A stretch of 64,000 bases of DNA from Paraburkholderia antibiotica (GTDB taxonomy: Bacteria > Pseudomonadota > Gammaproteobacteria > Burkholderiales > Burkholderiaceae): contig NZ_JABBFZ010000007.1 of NCBI RefSeq assembly GCF_012927125.1, forward strand, positions 186,001-250,000, written 5' to 3'. Below are positions 32,149 through 40,863 of the stretch, piece after piece; positions within the stretch are counted from its first letter, which is position 1; each line of letters begins with the position of its first letter. The notes below the pieces were generated by a model, which saw nothing but the letters and a program-made list of their open reading frames with translations, was not told the origin of the DNA and searched no databases. Made by a program: the position numbers and the translations under genes.

Positions 32149-33309
32149 TTAATCGTTCTGCAGTTTCCACTTGCCGTCGACGATCTGCACGATCACGCGG
32201 GCGCGCTGATCGAGCCCGTTGTGATCGGTCGCGGTGGTGTTCATGATGCCGTGCGACACCGGCAGTTCCTTGATGTTTTCGAGCGCGCTGCGCAGCGCCA
32301 CGCGGAACTCCGGCGTGCCCGGCTGCGCCGTCTTCAGCGCAACCGGAATCGCGGCCTGCAGCATCTGGCCGGCATCCCATGCGTGACCGCCGAAGGTCGC
32401 GACCGAACCCGCGCCGTAGGCCTTCTCGTACGCGCTCTTATAGGCTTCCGACGACTTCTTCACCGGGTTCGAATCCGGCAGTTGATCGACGACGAGGATC
32501 GGGCCGGCCGGCAGCAATTCGCCGTCGCAGTCCTTGCCGCACACGCGCAGGAAGTCGTTGTTGGCGACACCGTGCGTCTGATAGATCTTGCCCTTGTAGC
32601 CGCGCTCCTTCAGCGTCTTGGCCGGCAGCGCCGACGGCGTGCCCGAGCCGGCGATCAGCACCGCGTCCGGATTCGCGCCCATCGTCTTCAACACCTGCCC
32701 CGTCACCGATGCGTCGGTGCGGTTAAAGCGCTCGTTCGACACGATCTTCAGGTTGTGCGCCTTCGCCGATGCCGCGAACACATTGTTCCAGCTATCGCCA
32801 TACGCATCCGAGAAGCCGATGAAGCCGACCGTCTTCACGCCGTGGTGCGCCATGTAGTCGGCGATCGCGTCGGCCATCAGGCTGTCGTTCTGCGGCGGCT
32901 TGAACGCCCACGCGCGCTTCGCATCCATCGGCTGGATGATCGCCGCCGATGCGGCCAGCGAGATCACCGGCGTCTTGCCTTCGGCGGCGGGATCGAGCAT
33001 TGCGAGCGAGTTCGGTGTGACCGTCGAACCGATGATCGCGTCGACGTGGTCTTCGTCGATCAGCTTGCGCGTGTTCTGCACGGCCTTGCTCGTATCCGAC
33101 CCGTCGTCGAGCACGATGTACGTCACCGTCTTGCCGCCGATCTCTTTCGGCAGCAACGCGATCGTGTTCTTCTCCGGAATGCCGAGCGATGCGGCCGGCC
33201 CCGTCGTCGACAGTGTGACGCCGATCTTCACCTGTGCGAACGTCGCCCCCGCACCGCACATCAGCGCCATCGCGATGCCCGTGCGTACCCACTGCGTTGT
33301 CTTTTTCAT
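32149..33309 (-). CDS. livK: Branched-chain amino acid-type ABC transporter binding protein (copy 1)
   Basis: Periplasmic binding protein (386 aa) of the Peripla_BP_6 family feeding the LivH/LivMG/LivF importer just downstream. Signal peptide to about residue 25 (TFA before QVKIG). Mature motif VKIGVTLSTTGPAASLGIPEK. Two cysteines in FLRVCGKDCDGELLPAGP are placed to form a disulfide. It is a close paralogue of the next gene: long identical runs, including GIPEKNTIALLPKE and YKGKIYQTHGVANNDFLRVC with one change. GGAGA stands 7 bases before the ATG. Ligand not known. Confidence 0.95.
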   Translation of the reverse strand: MKKTTQWVRTGIAMALMCGAGATFAQVKIGVTLSTTGPAASLGIPEKNTIALLPKEIGGKTVTYIVLDDGSDTSKAVQNTRKLIDEDHVDAIIGSTVTPNSLAMLDPAAEGKTPVISLAASAAIIQPMDAKRAWAFKPPQNDSLMADAIADYMAHHGVKTVGFIGFSDAYGDSWNNVFAASAKAHNLKIVSNERFNRTDASVTGQVLKTMGANPDAVLIAGSGTPSALPAKTLKERGYKGKIYQTHGVANNDFLRVCGKDCDGELLPAGPILVVDQLPDSNPVKKSSEAYKSAYEKAYGAGSVATFGGHAWDAGQMLQAAIPVALKTAQPGTPEFRVALRSALENIKELPVSHGIMNTTATDHNGLDQRARVIVQIVDGKWKLQND

Positions 33310-33710
33310 TGCGAGTCTCCAAACGCCTTGAAAAACGCCTACCTATAAGCCGGCTTCAGGGGCCGGGTGTCTGATCCTTTATCCGGTCCGGGTACGCATG
33401 TGCCAAGCATGGTTTTCCCTGCTTTTCCCTGCTGGATGCGAATACCTTCGCGGTTCTGTTGGGTACCCCTCCTGTCGCGTGGTGCGGATTGGCCTTCACG
33501 TGAATCACATGAAGCGCCACGAAGCGTCGCGGTTTCTGTGCCGCGATCCTGTTTCGTTCGATCGTTCTCAAACCACTAATATGTTAGTAGTTTGCGTTGT
33601 GCATTTTCGACGGTCAATAGAACGAACCCAAAATGCGGGTTTGTCCTGAAGCAGCGACGCCACACTTTTTCGAGACACAGACACACGAAAAAACGCGGGA
33701 CGCGGGCAAT
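33310..33710. other. Leader and promoter region of livK copy 1
   Basis: About 400 bp without a gene between a terminator and livK copy 1. It holds a 24-bp near-palindrome (33570-33593) and, on the minus strand, a TTGACC box at 33617-33612 that could be a -35 element placing the palindrome across the -10 region. A single TTCACGTGAA stretch (33495-33504) is only half of a parS. Confidence 0.45.
33570..33593. promoter_or_regulatory. Operator-like 24-bp near-palindrome upstream of livK copy 1
   Basis: Arms AAACCACTAATA and TGTTAGTAGTTT are inverted copies except for two mismatched pairs. Dyads of this type suit a TetR- or MarR-like dimer. Distance to the livK start is about 260 bp, so it may regulate a distant promoter with a long leader. 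Confidence 0.5.
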
Positions 33711-33743
33711 AAAAAAGACGCGTCGACTGCACGCGTCTTTTTT
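33711..33743. terminator. Bidirectional intrinsic terminator between the two livK copies
   Basis: AAAAAAGACGCG (33711-33722) and CGCGTCTTTTTT (33732-33743) pair exactly around a 9-base loop. It terminates livK copy 2 on the minus strand and would stop plus-strand transcription as well. It implies copy 1 and the permease genes have their own promoter. Confidence 0.9.
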
Positions 33744-33772
33744 GCTGGGGTTCCGTATCGCTGCGCCTTCAC

Positions 33773-34939
33773 TCAGTCGCCGGCGAGCTTCCACTTGCCG
33801 TCGACAATCTGCACCATCACGCGGGCGCGTTGATCGAGACCGGCGTGGTCGTTCGCGCTCATGTTGAAGATACCGTGCGAGGCCGGCAGGTCTTTAGTGC
33901 CTTCGAGCGCGGCGCGCAGCGCCTCGCGGAAGGCCGGTGTACCCGGCTGCCCCTTCTTCAGCGCGAGCGGAATAGCGTGCTGCAGCAGCAGACCCGCATC
34001 CCATGCGTGACCACCGAACGTCGACACCGAACCCGCGCCGTACGCGGCTTCATATGCATGCTTGTACGCGAGCGCGCTCTTCTTCACCGGATTCGCATCG
34101 GGCAGCTGATCGGCGACCAGCAGCGGGCCGGCCGGCAGCCACGTGCCTTCGCAATCCTTGCCGCACACGCGCAGGAAGTCGTTGTTGGCGACGCCGTGCG
34201 TCTGATAGTACTTGCCCTTGTAGCCGCGCTCCTTCAGCGTCTTCTGCGGCAGCGCGGCCGGCGTGCCTGCCCCGGCGATCAGCACCGCGTCCGGGTTCTG
34301 CGACATCATCTTCAGCACCTGGCCCGTGACCGATGCATCGTTGCGCGCGAAACGCTCGTTGGCGACGACCTTGATCTTCGCAAGGTCGGCGGCCTTGCTG
34401 AATTCTCTGAACCAGCTTTCGCCGTATGCGTCGGAAAAGCCGATGAACGCGACCGTCTTCACACCGTGATTCGCCATGTGCTGCGCGATCGCGGTAGCCA
34501 TCAGGATGTCGTTCTGCGGCGTCTTGAAGACCCATGCGCGCTTCGCGTCCATCGGTTCGACGATGCCGGCGGCCGCGGCCATCGAGATCATCGGCGTGGA
34601 GGATTCGGCCGCGATGTCGATCATCGCGAGCGAGTTCGGCACGACGGTCGAACCGATCAGCGCGTCGATGTGGTCTTCGCTGGTGAGCTTGCGGGCGTTC
34701 TTGACCGCCTGGGTGGAGTCGGTGGCGTCGTCGAGGACGATGTAGTCGATTTTCTGGCCTGCCACTTCCTTCGGCAGCAGCGCAATCGTGTTCTTTTCGG
34801 GGATGCCGAGCGAGGCGGCCGGCCCGGTTGCCGACACGGTGACGCCGATTTTCACGTCCGCGAACGCATGACCGCTCCATGCGGCCGAAACTCCGGTGGC
34901 GACCAATGCCGCGCTGATCCAACGCAATGCCGACTTCAT
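33773..34939 (-). CDS. livK: Branched-chain amino acid-type ABC transporter binding protein (copy 2)
   Basis: Periplasmic binding protein (388 aa) closely related to the preceding copy and in the same orientation, so a tandem duplication is likely. Signal peptide to HAFA before DVKIG. Shared features are VKIGVTVSATGPAASLGIPEK, the double cysteine FLRVCGKDCEGTWLPAGP and the C-terminal LDQRARVMVQIVDGKWKL. AGGAG is 6 bases before the ATG. It is separated from copy 1 by a terminator and has its own upstream inverted repeats, so the copies are probably expressed independently. Different ligand specificity is a reasonable guess, not shown. Confidence 0.95.
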   Translation of the reverse strand: MKSALRWISAALVATGVSAAWSGHAFADVKIGVTVSATGPAASLGIPEKNTIALLPKEVAGQKIDYIVLDDATDSTQAVKNARKLTSEDHIDALIGSTVVPNSLAMIDIAAESSTPMISMAAAAGIVEPMDAKRAWVFKTPQNDILMATAIAQHMANHGVKTVAFIGFSDAYGESWFREFSKAADLAKIKVVANERFARNDASVTGQVLKMMSQNPDAVLIAGAGTPAALPQKTLKERGYKGKYYQTHGVANNDFLRVCGKDCEGTWLPAGPLLVADQLPDANPVKKSALAYKHAYEAAYGAGSVSTFGGHAWDAGLLLQHAIPLALKKGQPGTPAFREALRAALEGTKDLPASHGIFNMSANDHAGLDQRARVMVQIVDGKWKLAGD

Positions 34940-34963
34940 TCTGCTCCTCTATTAACCCCGTTA

Positions 34964-34994
34964 TTCAATTGAATTTAAATCCGCAGATTTAAAT
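34964..34994. promoter_or_regulatory. Inverted repeats in the livK copy 2 promoter
   Basis: TTCAATTGAA (34964-34973) is a perfect palindrome and abuts ATTTAAATC-CGCA-GATTTAAAT (34973-34994), a perfect 9-bp inverted repeat. Both lie 25-55 bp before the start codon, where an operator would overlap the promoter. A third small dyad CCGAC/GTCGG is at 34996-35011. Confidence 0.6.
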
Positions 34995-35482
34995 ACCGAC
35001 TCAGTGGTCGGCGAATAGCGAGTTTAGCGGAGGCAAGCGCCGCGCTGCAAGCATTTTGCAGGCTTGTGACGTTTAAAAACAGCGTTATCGGACGAATAAA
35101 AAATAGCTACGAAATTAGCCAGATTGTTTCGTCGATTTATTTCGAAAGCACAAATAAAAAGCGCTGTTGGATATCAATCCAACAGCGCTTTCGTCTGGGC
35201 ACTGAGTGCCTCAATTGTCTCCTCGTTCTCCACCTGCAAATTCGTGGTGCATCAGAACTGCATGAAGATTAAACGACCGCATAAGCCGTCACAACTAGCA
35301 ATTACCCTAGTGGTGCACTGCCGCACCGAATTAGGGCACGTTCAGTTGATTTTCGGCATCCAGTTTGCCATAGCTCAACGGAGTGCCCGACCCATCGCAT
35401 TTCCAGCTTGCGGCAGATTAAATCGGATTCTGAATCGATTCGATATCGCACTGCATCAACTGGCCGTTTGCAAGGCGCGATA
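34995..35482. other. Intergenic region between livM and livK copy 2
   Basis: About 490 bp, AT-rich at both ends. Contains the terminator of the second liv operon at 35158-35191. Between 35200 and 35480 no gene or clear signal was found; two TGGTGCA strings (35243, 35312) recall NtrC half-sites but are not correctly arranged. Confidence 0.45.
35158..35191 (-). terminator. Strong intrinsic terminator of the livGFKHM operon
   Basis: A perfect stem of 14-15 bp with arm AAGCGCTGTTGGAT (35159-35172) and its complement (35177-35190), loop ATCA. On the minus strand it is followed by TTTTTATTT. It lies about 290 bp after the livM stop. Confidence 0.92.
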
Positions 35483-36457
35483 TCACGCCCGCAAAGGCCG
35501 CACCCGCGCGACGATTTCGCCAACGATGCCGCGCCGGAACGCCAGCACGCACGCGATGAAAATCAGCCCCGTGACGATCGTCACCGACTCGCCGAGCGAA
35601 CGGAACCAGTCGACCCCGGTGATCGACGCCAGCGCCCCGCCGATATCGCCGAGCCGGTCTTCGAGCGACACGATCAGCGCGGCGCCGAGCAACGGCCCGA
35701 ACAGCGTGCCCATACCGCCCACCAGCGTCATCAGGATCACCAGACCGGACATGGTCCAGTACGCGTCGCTCAACGTCTCGAAGCCCTGCACCAGCACCTT
35801 CAGCGAGCCCGCCAACCCCGCGACCCCCGCCGACAGAATGAACGCGAGCAGCTTGAAGCGATCGGTGTCGTAGCCGAGCGAGATCGCGCGCGGCTCGTTC
35901 TCCTTGATCGCGACCAGCACCTGGCCGAACGGCGAATGCACGATGCGCACGATCAACAGGAACGCGGCGACGACCACCGCGAGCACGACGAAATACAGCG
36001 TGACATCCGAAGACAGATTGACGAGCCCGAACAGCTTGCCGCGCGGCACGCCCTGCAGGCCGTCCTCGCCATGCGTGAACGGCGCCTGCAGGAACACGAA
36101 GTAGACCATCTGCGCGAGCGCGAGCGTCACCATCGAGAAGTAGATGCCCTGGCGGCGGATCGCGAAGAAGCCGACCACGAGCCCGAGCAGCGTCGCCGCC
36201 GCGGTGCCGCTCAGCACGCCGAGCTCGGGCGGGAAGCCGAGCGTCTGCATCGCGTAGCCGGTCACGTAGCCGGCCGACGCCAGAAACATCGCATGACCGA
36301 ACGACAGGAGCCCGGTGTAGCCGATCAGCAGATTGAAGGCGGCCGCGAACAGCGCGAAGCACAGGACCTTCATCACGAAGAGCGGATAGATGCCGAGCAC
36401 CGGCACCGCGAGCAGGACGACCAGCAGCAGTCCGTAGAGCACTTTTCTCTGCATCAT
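35483..36457 (-). CDS. livM: ABC transporter permease LivM, second system
   Basis: Inner-membrane permease (324 aa) with about nine to ten helices. Family marks: AFNLLIGYTGLLSFGHAMFL, the cytoplasmic coupling region NEPRAISLGYDTDRFKLLAF, and GLVILMTLVGGMGTLFGPLLGA. The ATG at 36457 overlaps the livH stop (ATGA), so the two permeases are coupled. No ATPase is fused here, unlike the first system. Last gene of the livGFKHM set. Confidence 0.95.
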   Translation of the reverse strand: MMQRKVLYGLLLVVLLAVPVLGIYPLFVMKVLCFALFAAAFNLLIGYTGLLSFGHAMFLASAGYVTGYAMQTLGFPPELGVLSGTAAATLLGLVVGFFAIRRQGIYFSMVTLALAQMVYFVFLQAPFTHGEDGLQGVPRGKLFGLVNLSSDVTLYFVVLAVVVAAFLLIVRIVHSPFGQVLVAIKENEPRAISLGYDTDRFKLLAFILSAGVAGLAGSLKVLVQGFETLSDAYWTMSGLVILMTLVGGMGTLFGPLLGAALIVSLEDRLGDIGGALASITGVDWFRSLGESVTIVTGLIFIACVLAFRRGIVGEIVARVRPLRA

Positions 36458-37338
36458 TTTTCCCTGCCGAAAAGACCCGCCGGACGCACGAGCAGCACCA
36501 GCGCCATGATCACGAAGACGACCGTCGCCGACGCTTCCGGGTAATACACACGCGTGAGCCCTTCGATCACGCCGAGCAGCAGGCCGGTGAGAATCGAACC
36601 CATGATCGAGCCCATCCCGCCAATCACGACCACCGCGAACACGGTGATGATCATCGGCTGGCCCATCAGCGGCGACACCTGGATCACCGGCGCGGCGAGC
36701 ACGCCGGCGAACGCCGCGAGCGCGACGCCGAAGCCGTAGGTCAGCGTGATCATCAGCGGCACGTTGACGCCGAACGCCTCGACGAGCTTCGGGTTCTCGG
36801 TGCCCGCGCGCAGATACGCGCCGAGCCGCGTCTTCTCGATCACGAACCACGTCGCGAAACACACGACGAGCGACGCCACCACGACCCACGCCCGATAGTT
36901 CGGCAGGAACATGAAGCCGAGGTTGGTCGCGCCCGAGAGCGCCGAGGGCACGTCGTACGGCTGGCCCGACGAACCGTAGATCGAATGGAACACGCCTTCG
37001 ATCACGAGCGTGAGACCGAACGTCAGCAGCAGCCCGTACAGGTGATCGAGCTTGTAGAGCCAGCGCAGCATCGAGCGCTCGATCACAATGCCGAACACGC
37101 CCACGATCAGCGGCGCAAGTACCAGCATCACCCAGTACGGCAGATTGAAATACGACAGCCCCATCCACGCGAGCATCGCGCCGAGCATGAACAGCGCGCC
37201 ATGCGCGAAGTTGATCACGTTGAGCAGGCCGAAAATGATCGCCAGCCCAAGGCTCAGAATCGCGTAGAACGAGCCGTTCACGAGCCCGAGCAGAAGCTGG
37301 CTCAGCATCGCCGGTAGCGGAACGCCAAAGATGTCCAT
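36454..37338 (-). CDS. livH: ABC transporter permease LivH, second system
   Basis: Inner-membrane permease (294 aa), normal LivH length, without the insertion present in the first system. Start MDIFGVPLPAMLSQLLLGLV, then the signature GLAIIFGLLNVINFAHGALFMLG. The coupling region is GVNVPLMITLTYGFGVALAA, and FAVVVIGGMGSIMGSILTG is conserved. AAGGG stands 6 bases before the ATG. Pairs with LivM downstream. Confidence 0.95.
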   Translation of the reverse strand: MDIFGVPLPAMLSQLLLGLVNGSFYAILSLGLAIIFGLLNVINFAHGALFMLGAMLAWMGLSYFNLPYWVMLVLAPLIVGVFGIVIERSMLRWLYKLDHLYGLLLTFGLTLVIEGVFHSIYGSSGQPYDVPSALSGATNLGFMFLPNYRAWVVVASLVVCFATWFVIEKTRLGAYLRAGTENPKLVEAFGVNVPLMITLTYGFGVALAAFAGVLAAPVIQVSPLMGQPMIITVFAVVVIGGMGSIMGSILTGLLLGVIEGLTRVYYPEASATVVFVIMALVLLVRPAGLFGREK

Positions 37339-37662
37339 TGAAGCCCTTCGCCCTTCAAGCGATCGTCAAGGTGAGATCGGTCACGCACGATCCGGCCGGC
37401 GAGCGGTGCGCATCGAGATGCGCGCGGCGTCGCGTTCATCACGCGTCATTGCGCCCTTCCCGCTCTCGCGCGCTCGTCGCCCGCGCACTCTTTCGCCGGT
37501 CAATGAAACGCGTTGCCGCTGGCATGAACCCCTACCCCACCGCGAACGCGCCGCAAGACCACGCAGTGCATTCGCGGCGGCTCGTGAGCCGATCAGCGGC
37601 GGATGTTTCAGATTGCAGCGGTCAGCTGACCGCCTGTTGCCGATCCGTGTACAAACCCGCGC
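37339..37662. other. Intergenic region livK to livH, nothing recognised
   Basis: A 324-bp gap inside the presumed operon. No terminator or repeat with a T-run was seen. In liv operons such a gap often lets the binding protein be expressed more strongly than the permease; no attenuator could be identified here. Confidence 0.4.
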
Positions 37663-38877
37663 TTACTTCCACAACGCGCAGCGCGTCTGCGCCTTGGTCG
37701 TGAAAGCCTGGTCGCCCGGAATCGTCGCCATGATCTTGTAGTAGTCCCACGGCTCTTTCGATTCAGCCGGCGTCTTCACCTGCATCAGGTACATGTCGTG
37801 GATCATGCTGCCGTCCTGACGGATGTAGCCCTTCGCGTAGAAGTCGTCGATCTTCGCCTTGCGCAGTTGCGCCATCACCTTGTCCGGATCGCTCGAGCCG
37901 ACTGCCTGCACCGCCTTCAGATAGTTCATCGTCGCCGAGTAGTCGGCGGCCTGCAGGCTCGACGGCATCTTCTTCATCTTGTCGAAGTAGCGCTGCGACC
38001 ACTTGCGCGTGTCGGGGTTCTTGTTCCAGTACCAGCTGTCGGTCAGCACCAGACCTTGCGTGGTTTCGAGCCCGAGGCTGTGCACGTCGTCGATGAACAT
38101 CAGCAGCGCGGCGATCTTCATCGTCTTCGGAATGCCGAACTCCTTCGCGGCCTTGATCGAGTTGACCGTGTCGCCGCCCGCATTCGCGAGACCGAGGATC
38201 TGCGCCTTCGAGGCCTGCGCCTGCAGCAGGAACGACGAGAAGTCCGACGCCGACAGCGGATGACGCACCGCGCCGAGCACCTGGCCGCCGTTCGCCTTCA
38301 CGACGTCGGAAGTCGCTTTTTCGAGCGCCTTGCCGAACGCGTAGTCGGCCGTCAGGAAGTACCACGTCTTGCCGCCCTGCTTCGTCACCGCCGAGCCGGT
38401 GCCGTTCGCGAGCGCGGTCGTGTCGTACGCGTAGTGGACCGTGTACGGCGTGCACTGCTCGTTGGTCAGCGTATCGGCGCCGGCGCCGATGTTGATATAG
38501 ACCTTGTGCTTCTCGCCCGCGACGGTGTTCATCGACAGACCGGTTGCCGAGTTGGTGCCGCCGATCAGCATGTCGACGCCATCGCGATCGAACCATTCGC
38601 GCGCGCGCGACGCCGCGATGTCCGCCTTATTCTGGTGATCCGCGTACAGCACCGTGATCGGCTTGCCGTTGACCTTGCCGCCAAAGTCGGCGACCGCCAT
38701 CCGGATCGCCTCCAGACCGCCCTGCCCGTCGATATCCGCGTACAGCCCCGACATGTCGGTGATGAAGCCGATCTTCACGGCATCGTCGGCCGCTTGCGCG
38801 CTGCCCAGCGTGAGCGCGGTGCCGGCGGCGACCGCGAAACAGAGCGAGGCAATGCGCGCGAGTGGGTTCTTTTTCAT
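37663..38877 (-). CDS. ABC transporter binding protein of the second liv system
   Basis: Periplasmic binding protein (404 aa), Peripla_BP_6 family, clearly divergent from the tandem livK pair. Signal peptide to AQA before ADDAV. Motifs are VKIGFITDMSGLYADIDGQG, IGGTNSATGLSMNTVAGEKH and PWDYYKIMATIPGDQAF. This subgroup is often linked to catabolic genes and may bind small carboxylates or aromatic acids instead of leucine (inference). AGGAG is 7 bases before the ATG. Lies between livF and livH of the same operon. Confidence 0.92.
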   Translation of the reverse strand: MKKNPLARIASLCFAVAAGTALTLGSAQAADDAVKIGFITDMSGLYADIDGQGGLEAIRMAVADFGGKVNGKPITVLYADHQNKADIAASRAREWFDRDGVDMLIGGTNSATGLSMNTVAGEKHKVYINIGAGADTLTNEQCTPYTVHYAYDTTALANGTGSAVTKQGGKTWYFLTADYAFGKALEKATSDVVKANGGQVLGAVRHPLSASDFSSFLLQAQASKAQILGLANAGGDTVNSIKAAKEFGIPKTMKIAALLMFIDDVHSLGLETTQGLVLTDSWYWNKNPDTRKWSQRYFDKMKKMPSSLQAADYSATMNYLKAVQAVGSSDPDKVMAQLRKAKIDDFYAKGYIRQDGSMIHDMYLMQVKTPAESKEPWDYYKIMATIPGDQAFTTKAQTRCALWK

Positions 38878-38970
38878 GCGTGTCTCCTGGTTCTTCGCTT
38901 GTGGTTATCAGAGGCAGTCGGGCGCGTGCCACTGCGCCCGCACAGGTTCGCGATGCGTGCGCATGCGCGC

Positions 38971-39729
38971 TTATACGCCCAGTAAATCGTGCAGCACCGG
39001 CATCTTGCCTTCGAGTTCGCTGGCCCCGAAATGCTCGACGATCATGCCGTGCTCCATCACATAGAAACGGTCCGCGAGCGGCGCGGCAAAACGGAAATTC
39101 TGCTCGACCATCACGACCGTGTAGCCGCGCTCCTTCAGCGTGACAATCATGCGCGCGAGCGCCTGCACGATCACCGGCGCGAGGCCTTCGGAAATCTCGT
39201 CGAGCAGCAGCAGATTTGCGCCAGTGCGCAGGATCCGCGCGACCGCCAGCATCTGCTGTTCGCCGCCCGAGAGCCGCGTGCCCTGGCTCATGCGCCGCTC
39301 GTGCAGATTCGGGAACATCGCGTAGATTTCCTCGAGCGACATCATGTGCGCCTTGTCGCCGACGGGCGGCGGCAGCAGCAGATTTTCCTCGCACGACAGG
39401 CTCGAAAAAATACCGCGCTCTTCCGGGCAATAGCCGATGCCGCAGTGCGCGATGCGATGCGTGGGCAGGTCGATCGTTTCGCGACCGCCGATGCGGATCG
39501 AACCGGTGCGGCGCCCCGTCAGCCCCATGATCGCGCGCAGCGTCGTGGTGCGGCCCGCGCCGTTGCGTCCGAGCAGCGTGACGACCTCGCCGCGGCCGAC
39601 CTTCAGATCGACGCCGTGCAGAATGTGGGATTCCCCGTACCAGGCTTGCAGCCCCGTTATTTCCAGCGCCGCCGCGCCGCTGTTCGTCTCGCTCGCTTCG
39701 AGCCCTTCGCGCTCGACCGTCGTATTCAT
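38971..39729 (-). CDS. livF: ABC transporter ATPase LivF, second system, with Arg in Walker A
   Basis: LivF-type ATPase (252 aa). The Walker A is GRNGAGRTTT: the invariant lysine is arginine (R60; codon CGC on the coding strand). The other motifs are intact: signature LSGGEQQMLAVARIL, Walker B NLLLLDEISEGLAP, and Q in VVMVEQNFRFA. The protein is full length and overlaps livG by 4 bases (ATGA). The change may be a subfamily trait or may lower ATP hydrolysis at this site, with the LivG subunit of the pair keeping a normal P-loop. Confidence 0.93.
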   Translation of the reverse strand: MNTTVEREGLEASETNSGAAALEITGLQAWYGESHILHGVDLKVGRGEVVTLLGRNGAGRTTTLRAIMGLTGRRTGSIRIGGRETIDLPTHRIAHCGIGYCPEERGIFSSLSCEENLLLPPPVGDKAHMMSLEEIYAMFPNLHERRMSQGTRLSGGEQQMLAVARILRTGANLLLLDEISEGLAPVIVQALARMIVTLKERGYTVVMVEQNFRFAAPLADRFYVMEHGMIVEHFGASELEGKMPVLHDLLGV

Positions 39730-40505
39730 GCGTGGGCTCCGGCGAGCGCCGCGTCGGCGCTGCCCATATAGGCTTGCATCACGAGCGGATTCTTCGACAC
39801 TTCCGCGTAGCTGCCCTCGGCCAGCACTTCGCCGCGTTGCAGTACGGTGATCGTGTCGGAGATGCCGGCGATCACGTTCATATTGTGTTCGACCATCAGG
39901 ATCGTACGGCCCGCCGATACTTTTTTGATCAGTGCGGTCACGCGGTCGACGTCTTCGTGACCCATGCCCTGAGTGGGTTCGTCGAGCAGCATCAGCTCCG
40001 GTTCCATCGCGAGCGTGGTGGCGATTTCAAGTGCACGCTTGCGACCGTAGGCGAGCTCGACGGTCAATACATCGGCGAAATCGGTCAGGCCGACCTGGGT
40101 CAGCAGATCCATCGCGCGATCGTTCAGGCGCCGCAACGTACGCTCGCTCTTCCAGAAGTGAAACGCGGTGCCGAGCGAGCGCTGCAAACCGACACGCACG
40201 TTCTGCAATGCCGTCAGATGCGGAAATACCGCGGAAATCTGGAACGAACGGATGATGCCGCGCCGCGCGATCTGCGCGGGACGTTCGCCGGTGATGTCGA
40301 CGCCGTTGAAGACGATCTGACCCGCGGTGGGTTCGAGAAATTTGGTGAGCAGATTGAAGCAGGTGGTCTTGCCTGCTCCATTGGGGCCGATCAGCGCATG
40401 GATCGAGCCGCGGCGCACGCGCAGGTTCACTCCGTTCACGGCGACAAAGCCTTTGAACTCACGGGTGAGGCCGCGCGTTTCGAGAATCGTATCGCCGAGA
40501 ATCAT
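39726..40505 (-). CDS. livG: ABC transporter ATPase LivG, second system
   Basis: LivG-type ATPase (259 aa from the chosen start). Walker A GPNGAGKTTCFNLLT, signature ELAYGRKRALEIATTL (AYGRK in place of SGGQ, usual for LivG), Walker B LMLLDEPTQGMGHED, switch histidine in LMVEHNMNVI. I prefer the ATG at 40505 because GGAAGG lies 4 bases before it; an in-frame ATG four codons upstream is possible. First gene of livGFKHM, 358 bp after the GMC oxidoreductase gene. Confidence 0.94.
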   Translation of the reverse strand: MILGDTILETRGLTREFKGFVAVNGVNLRVRRGSIHALIGPNGAGKTTCFNLLTKFLEPTAGQIVFNGVDITGERPAQIARRGIIRSFQISAVFPHLTALQNVRVGLQRSLGTAFHFWKSERTLRRLNDRAMDLLTQVGLTDFADVLTVELAYGRKRALEIATTLAMEPELMLLDEPTQGMGHEDVDRVTALIKKVSAGRTILMVEHNMNVIAGISDTITVLQRGEVLAEGSYAEVSKNPLVMQAYMGSADAALAGAHA

Positions 40506-40863
40506 GTTCCCTTCCATACGGAGTAAGGCGAAGCACTACGATCGTTCCGCGCGGAACCCTGCGCGACTTGTTATGACGGCGGCACCCCTTGCCGCTCGTT
40601 GGCGTGCTGCACCAATCAGGACGGTAATCCACGGCGCGACACGCAGCATGGCTGCCATTGTCGCGCCAATGATGCAGCGCATTCATTGGGATTTGCACTT
40701 AGTGGGCAAGGTCCGTGCCGTGCGTGCGCGGCGCACGCTCCACGATGGCAGCAAACATGACCGATGCGATGCGCGCGTGTCGTGTGTCTCTTTGCATTTG
40801 ATTCACACTTTGCTTCGCTCTTCTGCGCACTTCTTCGCACGTCTGCGCACCTGATCGGTGCTG
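40506..40863. other. Intergenic region between the GMC gene and livG
   Basis: A 358-bp gap with no gene. It contains three tandem decamers (40821-40850). No intrinsic terminator follows the GMC gene, so readthrough into livG is possible. Confidence 0.4.
40821..40850. repeat. Three tandem 10-bp repeats
   Basis: TTCTGCGCAC, TTCTTCGCAC and GTCTGCGCAC stand head to tail; TGCTTCGCTC just before (40811-40820) may be a decayed fourth copy. The 10-bp period puts each copy on the same face of the helix. They lie 14 bp after the GMC stop and about 320 bp before livG. Confidence 0.7.

Noticed and set aside
32466..32476. GGTTCGAATCC, the sequence of a tRNA T-arm
   Set aside because: It lies in frame within livK copy 1 and no acceptor or anticodon stem can be built around it.
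33494..33505. TTCACGTGAA near livK copy 1, another partial parS
   Set aside because: Core only, with wrong flanks; likely chance or a different dyad.
35243..35328. TGGTGCA strings resembling NtrC half-sites
   Set aside because: The halves are not arranged as an NtrC dyad, and no sigma-54 promoter or nitrogen gene is adjacent.
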